A stretch of 64,000 bases of DNA from Synechococcus sp. ROS8604. GTDB lineage: Bacteria; Cyanobacteriota; Cyanobacteriia; PCC-6307; Cyanobiaceae. The translations under genes were made by a program, and so were the position numbers. This document shows, in pieces, positions 26,656 to 34,328 of this stretch; the first letter of the stretch is position 1; each line of letters starts with the position of its first letter. The DNA lies in NCBI RefSeq assembly GCF_014279655.1, contig NZ_CP047946.1:2046001-2110000 (forward strand), in the 5' to 3' direction. The notes beneath the pieces are model-generated. The model worked only from the letters and a program-made list of their open reading frames with translations, did not search any database and was not told where the DNA came from.

Positions 26656-26829
26656 ATGAGCCCCACACAATCTGCGTGGCGCTCACTACTTGCCAAAGAT
26701 GAGCCCAATTTAGGCGAGCGACTGCCACTTGAGCAGTCGTGCAAACAACCCAAACCCTCTGCGGAGACTGACATCGAGATAGCCCTACGGGGCTGCTGTG
26801 GCCCAATCTGCGGCCCAAAGCGGAGGTAG
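26656..26829 (+). CDS. 57-residue protein between the HTH and primase genes
   Basis: A short frame begins 2 bases after the HTH stop (MSPTQSAWRSLLAKDEPNLG) and ends 2 bases before the primase start, with a cysteine-rich end (GCCGPICGPKRR). The tight packing supports a translated, coupled gene. No function can be assigned. Confidence 0.5.
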   Translation: MSPTQSAWRSLLAKDEPNLGERLPLEQSCKQPKPSAETDIEIALRGCCGPICGPKRR

Positions 26830-26831
26830 CC

Positions 26832-29525
26832 ATGACCACCGCGGAAAATTTTCATCGGCTCGAACCGCTCAGCAACAGCGACCGACTGCAGCCTGTAATT
26901 GGTGGCAATGAGTTCAAAACAGCAGAAGGATCTGACGATTTTTCTGGGTTGAAAATCGATGAAGTCGATCAGTTCACATGGCTACTAAGCAAAGACCTTG
27001 ACGACACCTGGCTAAGGGCTATCGACCCACTAAAGATCCGAACCCCTGGAGGGGACGCAGGGTTTAGCGAGGGGTGGATTCAAGACAAGGTCGAAGCCGG
27101 GTTCAACGTCTACATGGTCATCGGTGAGACCAGCCGCCCCCCAGCCAAAGGCGGGGGAATCAAAGACGCCGACATCGATTCATGCGTTGCATTCTTTGTC
27201 GAGTGGGACGACGGCGCATCACTTAAAGAGCAAGCCAGCCGCTGGAAGGCATCGGGTCTGCCTGAGCCCACTGTGATGGTGGCAACAGGCGGGAAGTCGC
27301 TGCATGCCTATTGGACGCTTGAAGAGCCACTAGCCCCGACAAGGTGGAAGGAACTTCAGACGCGGCTGATCACGCATTGCAACGGCGACAAAACATGCAA
27401 GAACCCCTCACGGGTCATGCGGCTCCCCGGTTGCCCGTACTTCAGCAAAGAGACCGGCAAGATCACAGGCCGGTGCAGGATTTATGCCGCATCAGGCCAG
27501 CTCATAACAGCTGCTGAGATCGAGGCATGCCTGCCACCCGTTCAAGTCGCCCCACTAGGCGATCTGTTCACCGCGGTTGACCGGCCATCAACCACCCACA
27601 CGCCCCGCCCGATCGAAGAAATCCGAGATGCAGCCAGACACATCCCACGCAGGGCCGGAGGGCAAGGCACCTACGAACGAGACAGAAATGCACTCTGCGG
27701 GTGTGCTGCTGCGCTGAGGGATGCAGGAGCAGCAAGCCCAGACGCTGAAGCCTTAAGCCTGCTGGGGAGCTGTTGGCCGACACCACAGGCTGCGCGGCAG
27801 GTACTGGCCAGCACCACCACCCGCAACGCTGCGAGTTTTTGGGCGGTCGCAAAAGAGAACGGTTTTAGCCTGAGCAGGAGCCAGCCCCAAACAGTTGAGG
27901 CCAGCAGCAAGCCGGCAACAAACGCCAAACGCAAGCCGAAACGAAACCCTCAAAAGCATCTATCGCACTCCAAAGCAATGGTGTGTTTTGAACGTTGCGT
28001 GGAGATTCAAGCCAAGAGAGAACGCAACAGCCTGAGGCGCCGTGCGCGGCTCCTAAAAGCAGCAAAGGATCTGGGGCTTGCGTCCTATCTCAACCGCGCT
28101 GAGATCTCCCAACGTGTGCTTGAAGCAAAGGTCGAGGAACAGGGCCAAAACTTTCGGATGCTGACGGTGGCAGACCGCCAAGCCATGGCCAAGCCTGTGA
28201 TCCGCTGGTTGCTGCCCGGCGTGCTGCCTGCTGGTGATCTGACGATCCTTGGCGGTCGTCCCAAGGTCGGCAAGACGCGATTAGCGATGGCATTTGCAGC
28301 GGCAGTTCTGGAGGGGCAAAGCTGTTTCGACATGCAAAAGCCAGCGAAGCCAGCATCAGTGATCCTTTGCACGGACGATCAATCAGACGGCGACACCGCC
28401 GAAATGTTGGAGTCGCTCAACCTCTGGGAACACCCACGTCTCACATGGTCGAAGCACTTCCGGCTGTGTGAACGCGACATCGATCAGCTGCTCATGGCGA
28501 TCAGCTCAAACCCCGGCGCGCTAGTGATCATTGACAGCCTGAGATCGATCAGCAGATGCCTGCAACACGGCGAGAACGACCCTGAAAGCGGCGTAGTGCT
28601 CTACGACCTAAAGCAAGCCGTCACAGATGCAGGAGGAACGCTCCTGCTTATCCACCACTGCAACAAGGCCGTCGACCTGGTGGGAGTTGAAGCACTAAGC
28701 GGCCACAACGCAATCGCAGGCGCGGCCAACACCGTCTTGACGATGCATTACGTCGACAGCAAAGGGCAAGCCGACAAACAAGCACCTGAGCGGCGCCTAG
28801 TACGCGAAGCACGATCTGGCGAAGGATTCGACCTAGTGATCAGTCGCGACGGTCCTGGTCGATTCAAACGGGTGTGTGATCAAGGCGAATGGAAGAAGCA
28901 GCAACAGGAGGTCAAGCAACGTGAACAGCTTTCAGACCTGCAACAGGAGGTACTCGCTGTCGTCGATGCCTTGGAGGGTCAGTGGCTAACGCGCAGGCAA
29001 GTCTGCGAAGCCCTCGACATCGAATGGACGAACAGAGGCAGAAACAAGGACTGCCGGCGGGTGGAACGTGCGCTGAGGACTCTTGCGAGCGAGGAAGAGA
29101 TTCAGACCGTCAGTTCCGGGTCAGAAAACACTTATGCCTCGTGTAAGGGTCACATTAGGGTGGTCTCAGTGGACCCACCCAGTCATACCAACGGGTCTGA
29201 GGTGGCCCGTTGCGTGGTGTCACATGGTCTCAGTGGTCCCACCTTCCTCCCTGCACCCGCGACCGGGACCAGTGTCCCGTTTGACGGGACAGAAAAGGTC
29301 TCACCAAACCCCTTGGCATCACTGGGTGAGACCGCCGAGACCAGTGACCCGGGGGTGTTAGAGGCAGAGCGAAAAAAAAGCAAAAAACGATCTGTTCGGA
29401 CTTCTCCTGCTGAAGCTCCGAAGCCAGGAGCCGGAGCGGCTGGCACTCTGATCTCTGGCGCTCACGACACCACCCCACCCTCTCAACTCCCCTTTGTGAT
29501 GGAGGACGGTGATGAGCTCACGTAA
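26832..29525 (+). CDS. Primase-helicase replication protein (RepA-type ATPase)
   Basis: This 897-residue protein probably starts replication of the excised element. Residues 100-240 resemble an archaeo-eukaryotic-type primase/RepB domain, with acidic FFVEWDDGA near 121-129 and the His strand TGGKSLHAYW near 152. Residues 455-680 are a hexameric RecA/RepA-like ATPase with Walker A GGRPKVGKT (474-482), Walker B LVIIDS (564-569) and LLLIHHCNK. A winged-helix-like segment (LTRRQVCEALDIEWTNRG) follows near 720. The last 130 residues are low-complexity and contain DNA repeats that are out of frame with each other. It overlaps the next gene by 14 bases. Confidence 0.85.
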   Translation: MTTAENFHRLEPLSNSDRLQPVIGGNEFKTAEGSDDFSGLKIDEVDQFTWLLSKDLDDTWLRAIDPLKIRTPGGDAGFSEGWIQDKVEAGFNVYMVIGETSRPPAKGGGIKDADIDSCVAFFVEWDDGASLKEQASRWKASGLPEPTVMVATGGKSLHAYWTLEEPLAPTRWKELQTRLITHCNGDKTCKNPSRVMRLPGCPYFSKETGKITGRCRIYAASGQLITAAEIEACLPPVQVAPLGDLFTAVDRPSTTHTPRPIEEIRDAARHIPRRAGGQGTYERDRNALCGCAAALRDAGAASPDAEALSLLGSCWPTPQAARQVLASTTTRNAASFWAVAKENGFSLSRSQPQTVEASSKPATNAKRKPKRNPQKHLSHSKAMVCFERCVEIQAKRERNSLRRRARLLKAAKDLGLASYLNRAEISQRVLEAKVEEQGQNFRMLTVADRQAMAKPVIRWLLPGVLPAGDLTILGGRPKVGKTRLAMAFAAAVLEGQSCFDMQKPAKPASVILCTDDQSDGDTAEMLESLNLWEHPRLTWSKHFRLCERDIDQLLMAISSNPGALVIIDSLRSISRCLQHGENDPESGVVLYDLKQAVTDAGGTLLLIHHCNKAVDLVGVEALSGHNAIAGAANTVLTMHYVDSKGQADKQAPERRLVREARSGEGFDLVISRDGPGRFKRVCDQGEWKKQQQEVKQREQLSDLQQEVLAVVDALEGQWLTRRQVCEALDIEWTNRGRNKDCRRVERALRTLASEEEIQTVSSGSENTYASCKGHIRVVSVDPPSHTNGSEVARCVVSHGLSGPTFLPAPATGTSVPFDGTEKVSPNPLASLGETAETSDPGVLEAERKKSKKRSVRTSPAEAPKPGAGAAGTLISGAHDTTPPSQLPFVMEDGDELT
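29162..29243 (+). repeat. Iteron-like 18-base repeats inside the primase gene
   Basis: GGTCTCAGTGGACCCACC (29162-29179) and GGTCTCAGTGGTCCCACC (29226-29243) differ at one base and are 64 bases apart, so they fall in different reading frames. More GGTCTCA or TGAGACC cores lie at 29298 and about 29327. Repeats kept at the DNA level, not the protein level, suggest binding sites such as replication iterons. Confidence 0.5.
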
Positions 29526-29763
29526 TCGCTCCGGCAGGTGCCTAGGCGTTGAGTTGGAACCCGACCAGCTCAGCCGGCTGCATGCACTCGCCCGCGAACG
29601 CCGGATCACGTTGTCCGCGCTCGTTCGTGAATGGTTGGCCCTGGGCCTGGCCGGCTCACTCGAAGACGGATCACCGGAAGCATCCATCGCCCGGTTGCAG
29701 CTACAGATCGACGCGTTGCAGCGGGACGTTTTGACGTTGCATCTCAAACGCCTACCCCCCTAG
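29512..29763 (+). CDS. Ribbon-helix-helix (CopG-like) regulator
   Basis: The 83-residue protein has an RHH pattern: a beta strand (RCLGVELEPDQLSRLHALAR) and two helices (RRITLSALVREWLALGL), then a coiled segment (ASIARLQLQIDALQRDVLTL). It overlaps the end of the primase-helicase gene by 14 bases and is likely made from the same transcript, perhaps as copy or replication control. Confidence 0.7.
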   Translation: MSSRNRSGRCLGVELEPDQLSRLHALARERRITLSALVREWLALGLAGSLEDGSPEASIARLQLQIDALQRDVLTLHLKRLPP

Positions 29764-29962
29764 GGCACTCACATATTCCGCGATATCTCGTGGCGAAATC
29801 CCGCTTTTAACTGCCTCTTCGCGCGCGAGTTAGTTTTTCTTATGGATTAGATGCTCGAAAGTGCATTACATTTGTAGTACAGTACAAGCTCAGGACAGGG
29901 ACTGCTGGCGCCTTTGCTTTTGGTATTAGCAGGACTACTCCTGTTCATTCAGAGAAATACCC

Positions 29963-30169
29963 ATGCCTAAGAATCAAACTGTTCAAGTCAGGGTCAATTC
30001 ACAAACTATTGAGAATTTAAAAAGGCTTTCTAGTCAAAGCCAGGAGTTTCAAAGTGAAACGGTTAGAAAGGCTTTGGCTTTATATTTAGAGGCGATGTCG
30101 GATGCCGATAATAAGGTTTTGATAGTAAATGATTTGAAGAAAACGAAAAAGGAGATAATTCTTGCCTAG
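29963..30169 (+). CDS. Ribbon-helix-helix protein, antitoxin-like
   Basis: The 68-residue protein is an RHH-type regulator (NQTVQVRVNSQTIENLKRLS, then QSETVRKALALYLEAMSD). It is AT-rich compared with the primase region. Its end overlaps the next gene by 8 bases. An RHH gene followed by an overlapping small gene is the layout of many toxin-antitoxin pairs. Confidence 0.7.
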   Translation: MPKNQTVQVRVNSQTIENLKRLSSQSQEFQSETVRKALALYLEAMSDADNKVLIVNDLKKTKKEIILA

Positions 30170-30485
30170 CTCTAGTGATTCTTATGAAACAGAATCTGTT
30201 AAATTGATGAGTATCCTTGAATCTAGATCTGATGTTATCAATAACGTAAGTGATGTATCAGCCTTGCTTGAGGCTGATACAGATAGACAGATAAAATTAG
30301 GTAAGCATCGGTTCTTTTACAAAGATCTTCCTAGGTATTCTCTTATTTTTGGTATTGCGTCTCTTGGTGTTTATTTATCATTCGTTGAGCATAGTAAAGA
30401 CCTTGCCTCTGTTTTGTTCGCGATTGTTGCAGGGGCTTTGGGATTAGACCCGAATGTACGCAACCGTCTGGACAAGCACGAGTGA
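30162..30485 (+). CDS. Small two-helix membrane protein paired with the RHH gene
   Basis: The 107-residue protein starts at a TTG (30162). AAGGAG lies 7 bases before it, at 30149-30154, which strongly supports this start inside the RHH gene. A polar N-terminus of about 55 residues precedes two hydrophobic helices (YSLIFGIASLGVYLSF, LASVLFAIVAGALGLD). It may be a membrane toxin or a sensor controlled by the RHH protein; I do not recognise the family. Confidence 0.65.
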   Translation: MPSSSDSYETESVKLMSILESRSDVINNVSDVSALLEADTDRQIKLGKHRFFYKDLPRYSLIFGIASLGVYLSFVEHSKDLASVLFAIVAGALGLDPNVRNRLDKHE

Positions 30486-30661
30486 CTGCTGACTCCACAG
30501 TGACGCAACCGCTTGATGTGCCAGTTGGTCTTGTCGCGGTGGTGTTTGCCCGTCTCATCGCGTGAGACTGATGCGGCGATTCCTGTCCAATTTGACCTTG
30601 GCTCGTGTCCAAAAATCTGAGACTCAAGCAGGTGTGCCAGTTGGGTTGATCCGAAAGCCGC

Positions 30662-31105
30662 TTAGGGCTGGAGTTCTCGAAGTCGGTTGAGGCTAATGAA
30701 CCTCTGTCCGTTTGATTGCATTGCCCCAGCGGCTTCCCATACCGGTGATGCCGCACCTGAATAGATCTCTGTTGCTTCTCCAGTCTTGTCAATCTGTAGA
30801 ACGATCAACCTCTCAGCTGTTGGTTCCATCCCGCGAAGAGCCACTCCACGACTGCCAGTGGTCGCTTTAATTTCCACGCTGGTGCCGTTGGCGTCGTGAG
30901 CGTCAATGCCTTTGTTGCTGGCTGTGGTCAATGTCAGACCGTTTCGAGCGGCTGCAATTACCTCACCGATGCTGCCTACTAGGTGTCCATCAGGGGTGAA
31001 GTGGCGGCCAGGTGCTGCAGCTTCAAGTGCTGCGGTGACCCTGAATAGTTCAGGAACAAGGCGTTGAATTGCTGCAGCGTCCATTTCAGTTGGTTCAGGT
31101 ATCAA
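30662..31105 (-). CDS. DUF6998-like possible PD-(D/E)xK nuclease-fold protein
   Basis: The 147-residue protein has the arrangement SIGEVIAAARNGLTL, then KGIDAHDANGTSVEIKAT, where the Asp and the E-x-K are spaced as in PD-(D/E)xK nucleases. This resembles the DUF6998 domain seen in defence and mobile contexts. It overlaps the start-side gene by 4 bases, so the pair is co-translated. Catalytic activity is inference. Starts are possible at 31105 or 31084. Confidence 0.6.
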   Translation of the reverse strand: MIPEPTEMDAAAIQRLVPELFRVTAALEAAAPGRHFTPDGHLVGSIGEVIAAARNGLTLTTASNKGIDAHDANGTSVEIKATTGSRGVALRGMEPTAERLIVLQIDKTGEATEIYSGAASPVWEAAGAMQSNGQRFISLNRLRELQP

Positions 31106-31317
31106 CCATCAAATACATTGGTGATCTTTGGAGTTACATATTTACAAGTGCCCTTTGTTGTTGTTGTATTTGCATCCTGAGCTGAGAGCAGAGCAAAGAT
31201 CACCGAACCGTTTTGGCAGACGTATCGGTAGACGTGATCTGGATCGAGCCGGATTGAAGCGGTGATGAACTTGCCGTCACGCAGGAGATACCGCTGCGCT
31301 TTAAGGGGAGTCGTCAT
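31102..31317 (-). CDS. Small protein upstream of the DUF6998-like gene
   Basis: The 71-residue protein (MTTPLKAQRYLLRDGKFITA, SIRLDPDHVYRYVCQNGSVI) looks like a small beta-rich domain. It overlaps the next gene by 4 bases. It could be a partner or an inhibitor, but no family is recognised. Confidence 0.6.
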   Translation of the reverse strand: MTTPLKAQRYLLRDGKFITASIRLDPDHVYRYVCQNGSVIFALLSAQDANTTTTKGTCKYVTPKITNVFDG

Positions 31318-31411
31318 GCTGTTTTTTGATTGTTGTGCTGCCGGTGGTGCGCCAAGCGCAACGCTTCCGACGAGCCAAAACTAACGAGATCAATCAGGGA
31401 TGCAAGAGGCT

Positions 31412-31441
31412 GACCTTCGGGTTATGAGCCCGACGAGCTGC
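31412..31441 (-). other. Remnant of an initiator tRNA-Met gene
   Basis: On the minus strand, AGCTCGTCGGGCTCATAACC and the following CGAAGGTC form the D-stem end, the anticodon arm with the three G:C pairs typical of initiator tRNA, and the CAT anticodon. The D-loop and T-arm around it do not fold, so this is a fragment, not a working tRNA. Confidence 0.55.
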
Positions 31442-31451
31442 ACCGTGGGTT

Positions 31452-31472
31452 CGAATTCGACCCTCTCCGCTG
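31452..31472 (-). repeat. 21-base repeat, copy A
   Basis: This matches copy B (31927-31947) at 18 of 21 bases, in the same orientation (core CGACCCTCTCCGCTG on the plus strand). Both copies lie upstream of minus-strand genes, so they may be operators or promoter parts. Copy A also flanks the tRNA-Met remnant. Confidence 0.4.
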
Positions 31473-31487
31473 AGGATTTGGTTGTGC

Positions 31488-31856
31488 TCATCTTGGCTTA
31501 ATGGGCATGGTCATTTGTTTCTCCATCAGGTTCACCATCTGTTCACCTTTTGGAGTGAGAAAAATTCGATAAGCACGGTAATTATCTGGATCAACTTCTC
31601 TTCTGACCAGTTTTAATCCGTCTCGATGCTCAAGGCGGTGAGCAGGTCCAAGCCAATCAAGACAGCGCGAGACAGAAGACTTAGACATTTTCACTGCTTC
31701 AATCACATCTGATTGACGGCAGCCGTTGTGAGATGCCACCCAAAAGAAAATTGCAGCTAGCTGCATTGGGAATTCCTTCTCTCCAGTAGCGCGCAGAACT
31801 TCAATAACCAGATGGGCGCGATAAAGGCTGACGTTGGTGATTTTGTCCAGAGTCAT
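31488..31856 (-). CDS. MarR-like winged-helix regulator
   Basis: The 122-residue protein holds a winged helix with the recognition region GCRQSDVIEAVKMSKSSVSR near residue 45 and a wing (RREVDPDNYRAYRIFLTPKG) near residue 85. This is the MarR-type order. It probably controls island genes in the same region. Confidence 0.75.
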   Translation of the reverse strand: MTLDKITNVSLYRAHLVIEVLRATGEKEFPMQLAAIFFWVASHNGCRQSDVIEAVKMSKSSVSRCLDWLGPAHRLEHRDGLKLVRREVDPDNYRAYRIFLTPKGEQMVNLMEKQMTMPIKPR

Positions 31857-31926
31857 GTCGATGGATATGTAAAAGGTCGGCTAGCTCCTACGAACGGTGA
31901 TTAGAACCTGGAACTAGCGCGACTAA

Positions 31927-31947
31927 CGGATCCGACCCTCTTCGCTG
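31927..31947 (-). repeat. 21-base repeat, copy B
   Basis: This is the partner of the repeat at 31452-31472, with three mismatches (core CGACCCTCTTCGCTG on the plus strand). It lies 71 bases upstream of the winged-helix gene start at 31856. Confidence 0.4.
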
Positions 31948-32056
31948 ACGAGTAACTGATGCAGCAGTGACGGGTCAGTTACCCGTCAGTGTCATGCGGC
32001 TGAACAGATCGGAGCCAGTGCAATCAGTTGCCCGAACGTCGATCACTGAGAGCGAT

Positions 32057-32130
32057 GCAGCAGTGCCAGCGTCATCTGAGTTTCGAGAGTCATTGGGAAA
32101 AAAGCAGCTGCTTGAAGTATTCCCCCTTCA
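32057..32130 (-). pseudogene. Remnant of the array's small gene (copy 6)
   Basis: On the minus strand the sequence still encodes MTLETQMTLALL and then diverges. The upstream block with the ATTCCCC motif is also kept. Only the first 12 codons match intact copies, so this is a decayed copy. Confidence 0.6.
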
Positions 32131-32255
32131 GAAAATACCTAACTATCGATCTGCAATATCCATAGCTGACACCCTTGTTTTAGCGATTTCTTTTTATCTA
32201 TTATCTGCTCAATCGTGCCAGGTATTGGATGGCATTTAAAAGTAATTACAGAAAT

Positions 32256-32296
32256 AAAAAGACCCTGCCGTTGTGCCACAGGCACAGAAGAACGGC
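32256..32296 (-). terminator. Terminator after barrel gene 1
   Basis: On the minus strand, GCCGTT and AACGGC close a long hairpin with an inner GTGCC/GGCAC stem, followed by T-rich sequence. It lies 25 bases after the barrel 1 stop. Confidence 0.55.
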
Positions 32297-32320
32297 TGTT
32301 ATGCTCTTTGATTCTTATCT

Positions 32321-33325
32321 CTAGCAATCAACAGCAAGGTTATAAACTGCTGGAGTGCTAAGGTAAGGCAAACATCTTCTCGAATTCCCCACTCTTACGT
32401 CTCGGTTGCTTGGCGTTGCGGTTAATGCCTTAATCACAGGTTGTTGTCGAACTTCTTTTCTCATTGCTGTTGTTTTGGGTCCACCAAAACGTAATTTCAA
32501 ATCAGCAGTCACCCTGGATTCAAAATTTTCGTCATAGGAATAACCAACACCTGCCTGTAGTTGATTACTGATGTCATATTCGAGCCGTGTTTTCACTCCA
32601 GATCCTTCAGCATAGTCTTCAAATACTTCTGGCTCTTTCTCACATGTTTGGTAGTAATAACCAGCCAATAAAGACAATGAGTTGCTGATTTTGTAATTAA
32701 CATCAAGGCCGACAGTTGTTAACGGCTCTGCTCCAAAGCTACTATTAATCAACGCGACATTGTCTGAGCCATAGCCATATTCCCCAACCGGTATTAATCC
32801 ATAGATATTGGCACCCCATTGGTTGCTTTGTAGTTCTGCATTAACAGCAACCTGCTGAAAGAACGGTGTTTGTGAATTAAAGACTTCGATGCCATTGGTT
32901 GTTGCACCTGTTGCCATCGGCCTGCTGTCATAGCCAGCATTGATGCCATACATCGTGCTGCGATCACCATTGAGCCAGCGGTAGCCCAAGCGCGTTGAGG
33001 TCGAGATGGTGGTGCCAGCAACAGTGGTTTGTCCAATGCTGCTGTAGCTCTCGTAATCAGCGAAATTAGCGTTAGCGAGGACATCAAGAAACCAGACGCT
33101 GTTGTCGCCAACAGAAAGAGGCAAGAATCCACCAATACCTGCTTGGTTTGCTGTTCCTGCTCCTTGCAGTGCGCCTTGAAACCCAAGGGTTGGTTTGACG
33201 ACATCCTTCAGGCTGATGCTCATCACACCAAGGTCATCAGCACTGCCGTCCTCTTGAGCAATGGCAGGCAGAGCAGAAAGAGAGATGGCAGAAGCCAACA
33301 GCCCCAGGGAGAGACGACGCAGCAT
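32321..33325 (-). CDS. Outer-membrane beta-barrel, inverse-autotransporter-like, array copy 1
   Basis: The 334-residue protein has a signal peptide (MLRRLSLGLLASAISLSALP), then the shared start LGVMSISLKDVVKPT. The barrel has LGYRWLNGDRSTMYGINAGY, which resembles the inverse autotransporter (intimin/invasin) beta-domain. It is the most divergent copy: loops such as YYYQTCEKEPEVFEDYAEGS differ from the others. The body ends in NRDVRV and is followed by its own short tail with Cys (RRCLPYL ... AVDC). It would sit in the outer membrane with the tail possibly at the surface; export of the tail is inferred. Confidence 0.75.
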   Translation of the reverse strand: MLRRLSLGLLASAISLSALPAIAQEDGSADDLGVMSISLKDVVKPTLGFQGALQGAGTANQAGIGGFLPLSVGDNSVWFLDVLANANFADYESYSSIGQTTVAGTTISTSTRLGYRWLNGDRSTMYGINAGYDSRPMATGATTNGIEVFNSQTPFFQQVAVNAELQSNQWGANIYGLIPVGEYGYGSDNVALINSSFGAEPLTTVGLDVNYKISNSLSLLAGYYYQTCEKEPEVFEDYAEGSGVKTRLEYDISNQLQAGVGYSYDENFESRVTADLKLRFGGPKTTAMRKEVRQQPVIKALTATPSNRDVRVGNSRRCLPYLSTPAVYNLAVDC

Positions 33326-33376
33326 GGAGCGTGAATCAGTTGCCGTAACGATGCTTTGCTTGTGCTGCTGCTGCCA

Positions 33377-33404
33377 GCTGCAGTAGGCAGTTTCAGCTTT
33401 GCTG
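33377..33404 (-). promoter_or_regulatory. Conserved 28-base leader element, copy 1
   Basis: On the minus strand this reads CAGCAAAGCTGAAACTGCCT plus ACTGCAGC, with internal CAGC/GCTG pairing. It is the same in all five barrel genes and lies about 51 bases upstream of the start codon. It may be a promoter element or an RNA leader. Confidence 0.6.
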
Positions 33405-33423
33405 TTCTGCTCTCACAAAGGGA

Positions 33424-33642
33424 CTAGAGGCTCACACCCAGCTGCCAAGCCATAAGCCTGTCTCTTTCCTCTTCCACCAACAGGGGCACCATCCAGTCCG
33501 ACTCGACTTCAGCAGCTACATCCCTTCCAAGCTGTTCAATGCCGAGGGTTAACCAAGACTTATAGCCATCAGCGTCATTCGCCCTCAGTGCCATCAGTAG
33601 CTCTTGCAGTAGAGCCAGCGTCATCTGTGTGTTGAGGGTCAT
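33424..33642 (-). CDS. Array small protein, copy 1 (unknown family)
   Basis: The 72-residue acidic helical protein starts at MTLNTQMTLALLQELLMALR (ATG 33642) and ends SDWMVPLLVEEERDRLMAW plus QLGVSL. It has no signal peptide and probably stays in the cytoplasm. It lies directly upstream of barrel 1. The same protein comes before every barrel of the array. I do not recognise a family. Confidence 0.7.
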   Translation of the reverse strand: MTLNTQMTLALLQELLMALRANDADGYKSWLTLGIEQLGRDVAAEVESDWMVPLLVEEERDRLMAWQLGVSL

Positions 33643-33870
33643 TGGTTTAGGGCAACTGGTTGAAGTATTCCCCGAAGCCAACTGCGAGAATCTTCTGAAA
33701 AGTGTAGAAAAGTAAACGCCATGCAGAGGGCTCTAATCGCTTTACAAGCTGAACCATACTTAGAGTTGAAGTGAAGCCTGAGAAGTCGGTAGGGACAATA
33801 TCTTTGCTAAGGATTGCTAAAAATTTTTGACAAAGCAATGCACAATCCTTCTGACAGGCTTAGAGGTAAT

Positions 33871-34116
33871 ATGTTTGCATTTATTGCGATGAGAGCCTGC
33901 CTTGTATTGATTGCTGGATTATTTCTTTTTGGAATACAAGCACAAGCCAATACTCGGTCGCTTACAAGGAGTGGAGTGAGTGAGGAGATCACGCTCAACC
34001 TCTTGAAGTCAAAAATTCCTCAAGGCGCAACAGTTACAGATACATCCTGCAAAGAAATACAAACAGCAGGTTTTAATTATTCATATCGTTGCACTATTAC
34101 CTGGGAAGAAAATTAG
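33871..34116 (+). CDS. Small exported protein
   Basis: From an ATG at 33871, with GAGG 5 bases before it, the 81-residue product has a signal peptide (FAFIAMRACLVLIAGLFLFG). The mature part has two cysteines (TSCKEIQTAGFNYSYRCTIT). It lies in the opposite direction to the array. An ATG at 33838 is possible but gives a poorer leader. Confidence 0.6.
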   Translation: MFAFIAMRACLVLIAGLFLFGIQAQANTRSLTRSGVSEEITLNLLKSKIPQGATVTDTSCKEIQTAGFNYSYRCTITWEEN

Positions 34117-34206
34117 ATATGATCCATTGAACTGCTCGCTTGATGATCTAAGTCCCATCAGCAGCTCTTGCAGCAGAGCCAGCGTCATCTGAGTTTCGAG
34201 AGTCAT
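34081..34206 (-). pseudogene. Truncated copy of the array small gene (copy 7)
   Basis: The frame keeps TQMTLALLQELLMGLR (20 N-terminal codons) and the usual upstream block, then continues with unrelated residues to a stop at 34081. It overlaps the end of the exported small-protein gene on the other strand. It is a decayed or recombined copy. Confidence 0.6.
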
Positions 34207-34272
34207 TGGGAAGAAGCAACTGCTTAAGCATTCCCCTATTGAAATAAACAACCCCGCACGTGGCCGGGCTAG

Positions 34273-34299
34273 TGAATATTCAGTCGGGAGATTGATAGC
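34273..34299 (+). repeat. 27-base island repeat, copy A
   Basis: The 27 bases TGAATATTCAGTCGGGAGAT + TGATAGC match 42687-42713 with one mismatch. This copy lies 30 bases before the RAYT transposase start. The role is unknown. Confidence 0.5.
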
Positions 34300-34328
34300 C
34301 ACAATCAGCGAACCTGTTCGTTCATGGA

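Larger units (their letters stand above)
31857..32320. other. Interval with repeat copy B and a small-gene remnant
   Basis: It holds the second 21-base repeat (31927-31947), a decayed start of the array's small gene (32057-32100) and the terminator of the first barrel gene. No intact gene is seen. Confidence 0.5.

Noticed and set aside
31412-31472. Plus-strand tRNA with TTCGAAT T-loop
   Set aside because: The TTCGAATTCGA is palindromic, and the anticodon would be ATG with a poor T-stem. The minus-strand initiator-Met match is much better.
32794-33204. Long minus-strand frames in other phases inside the barrel genes (also at 35982, 37664, 39341, 40874)
   Set aside because: They repeat in every copy only because the barrel genes are paralogous; their protein is low-complexity Ser/Leu-rich shadow.
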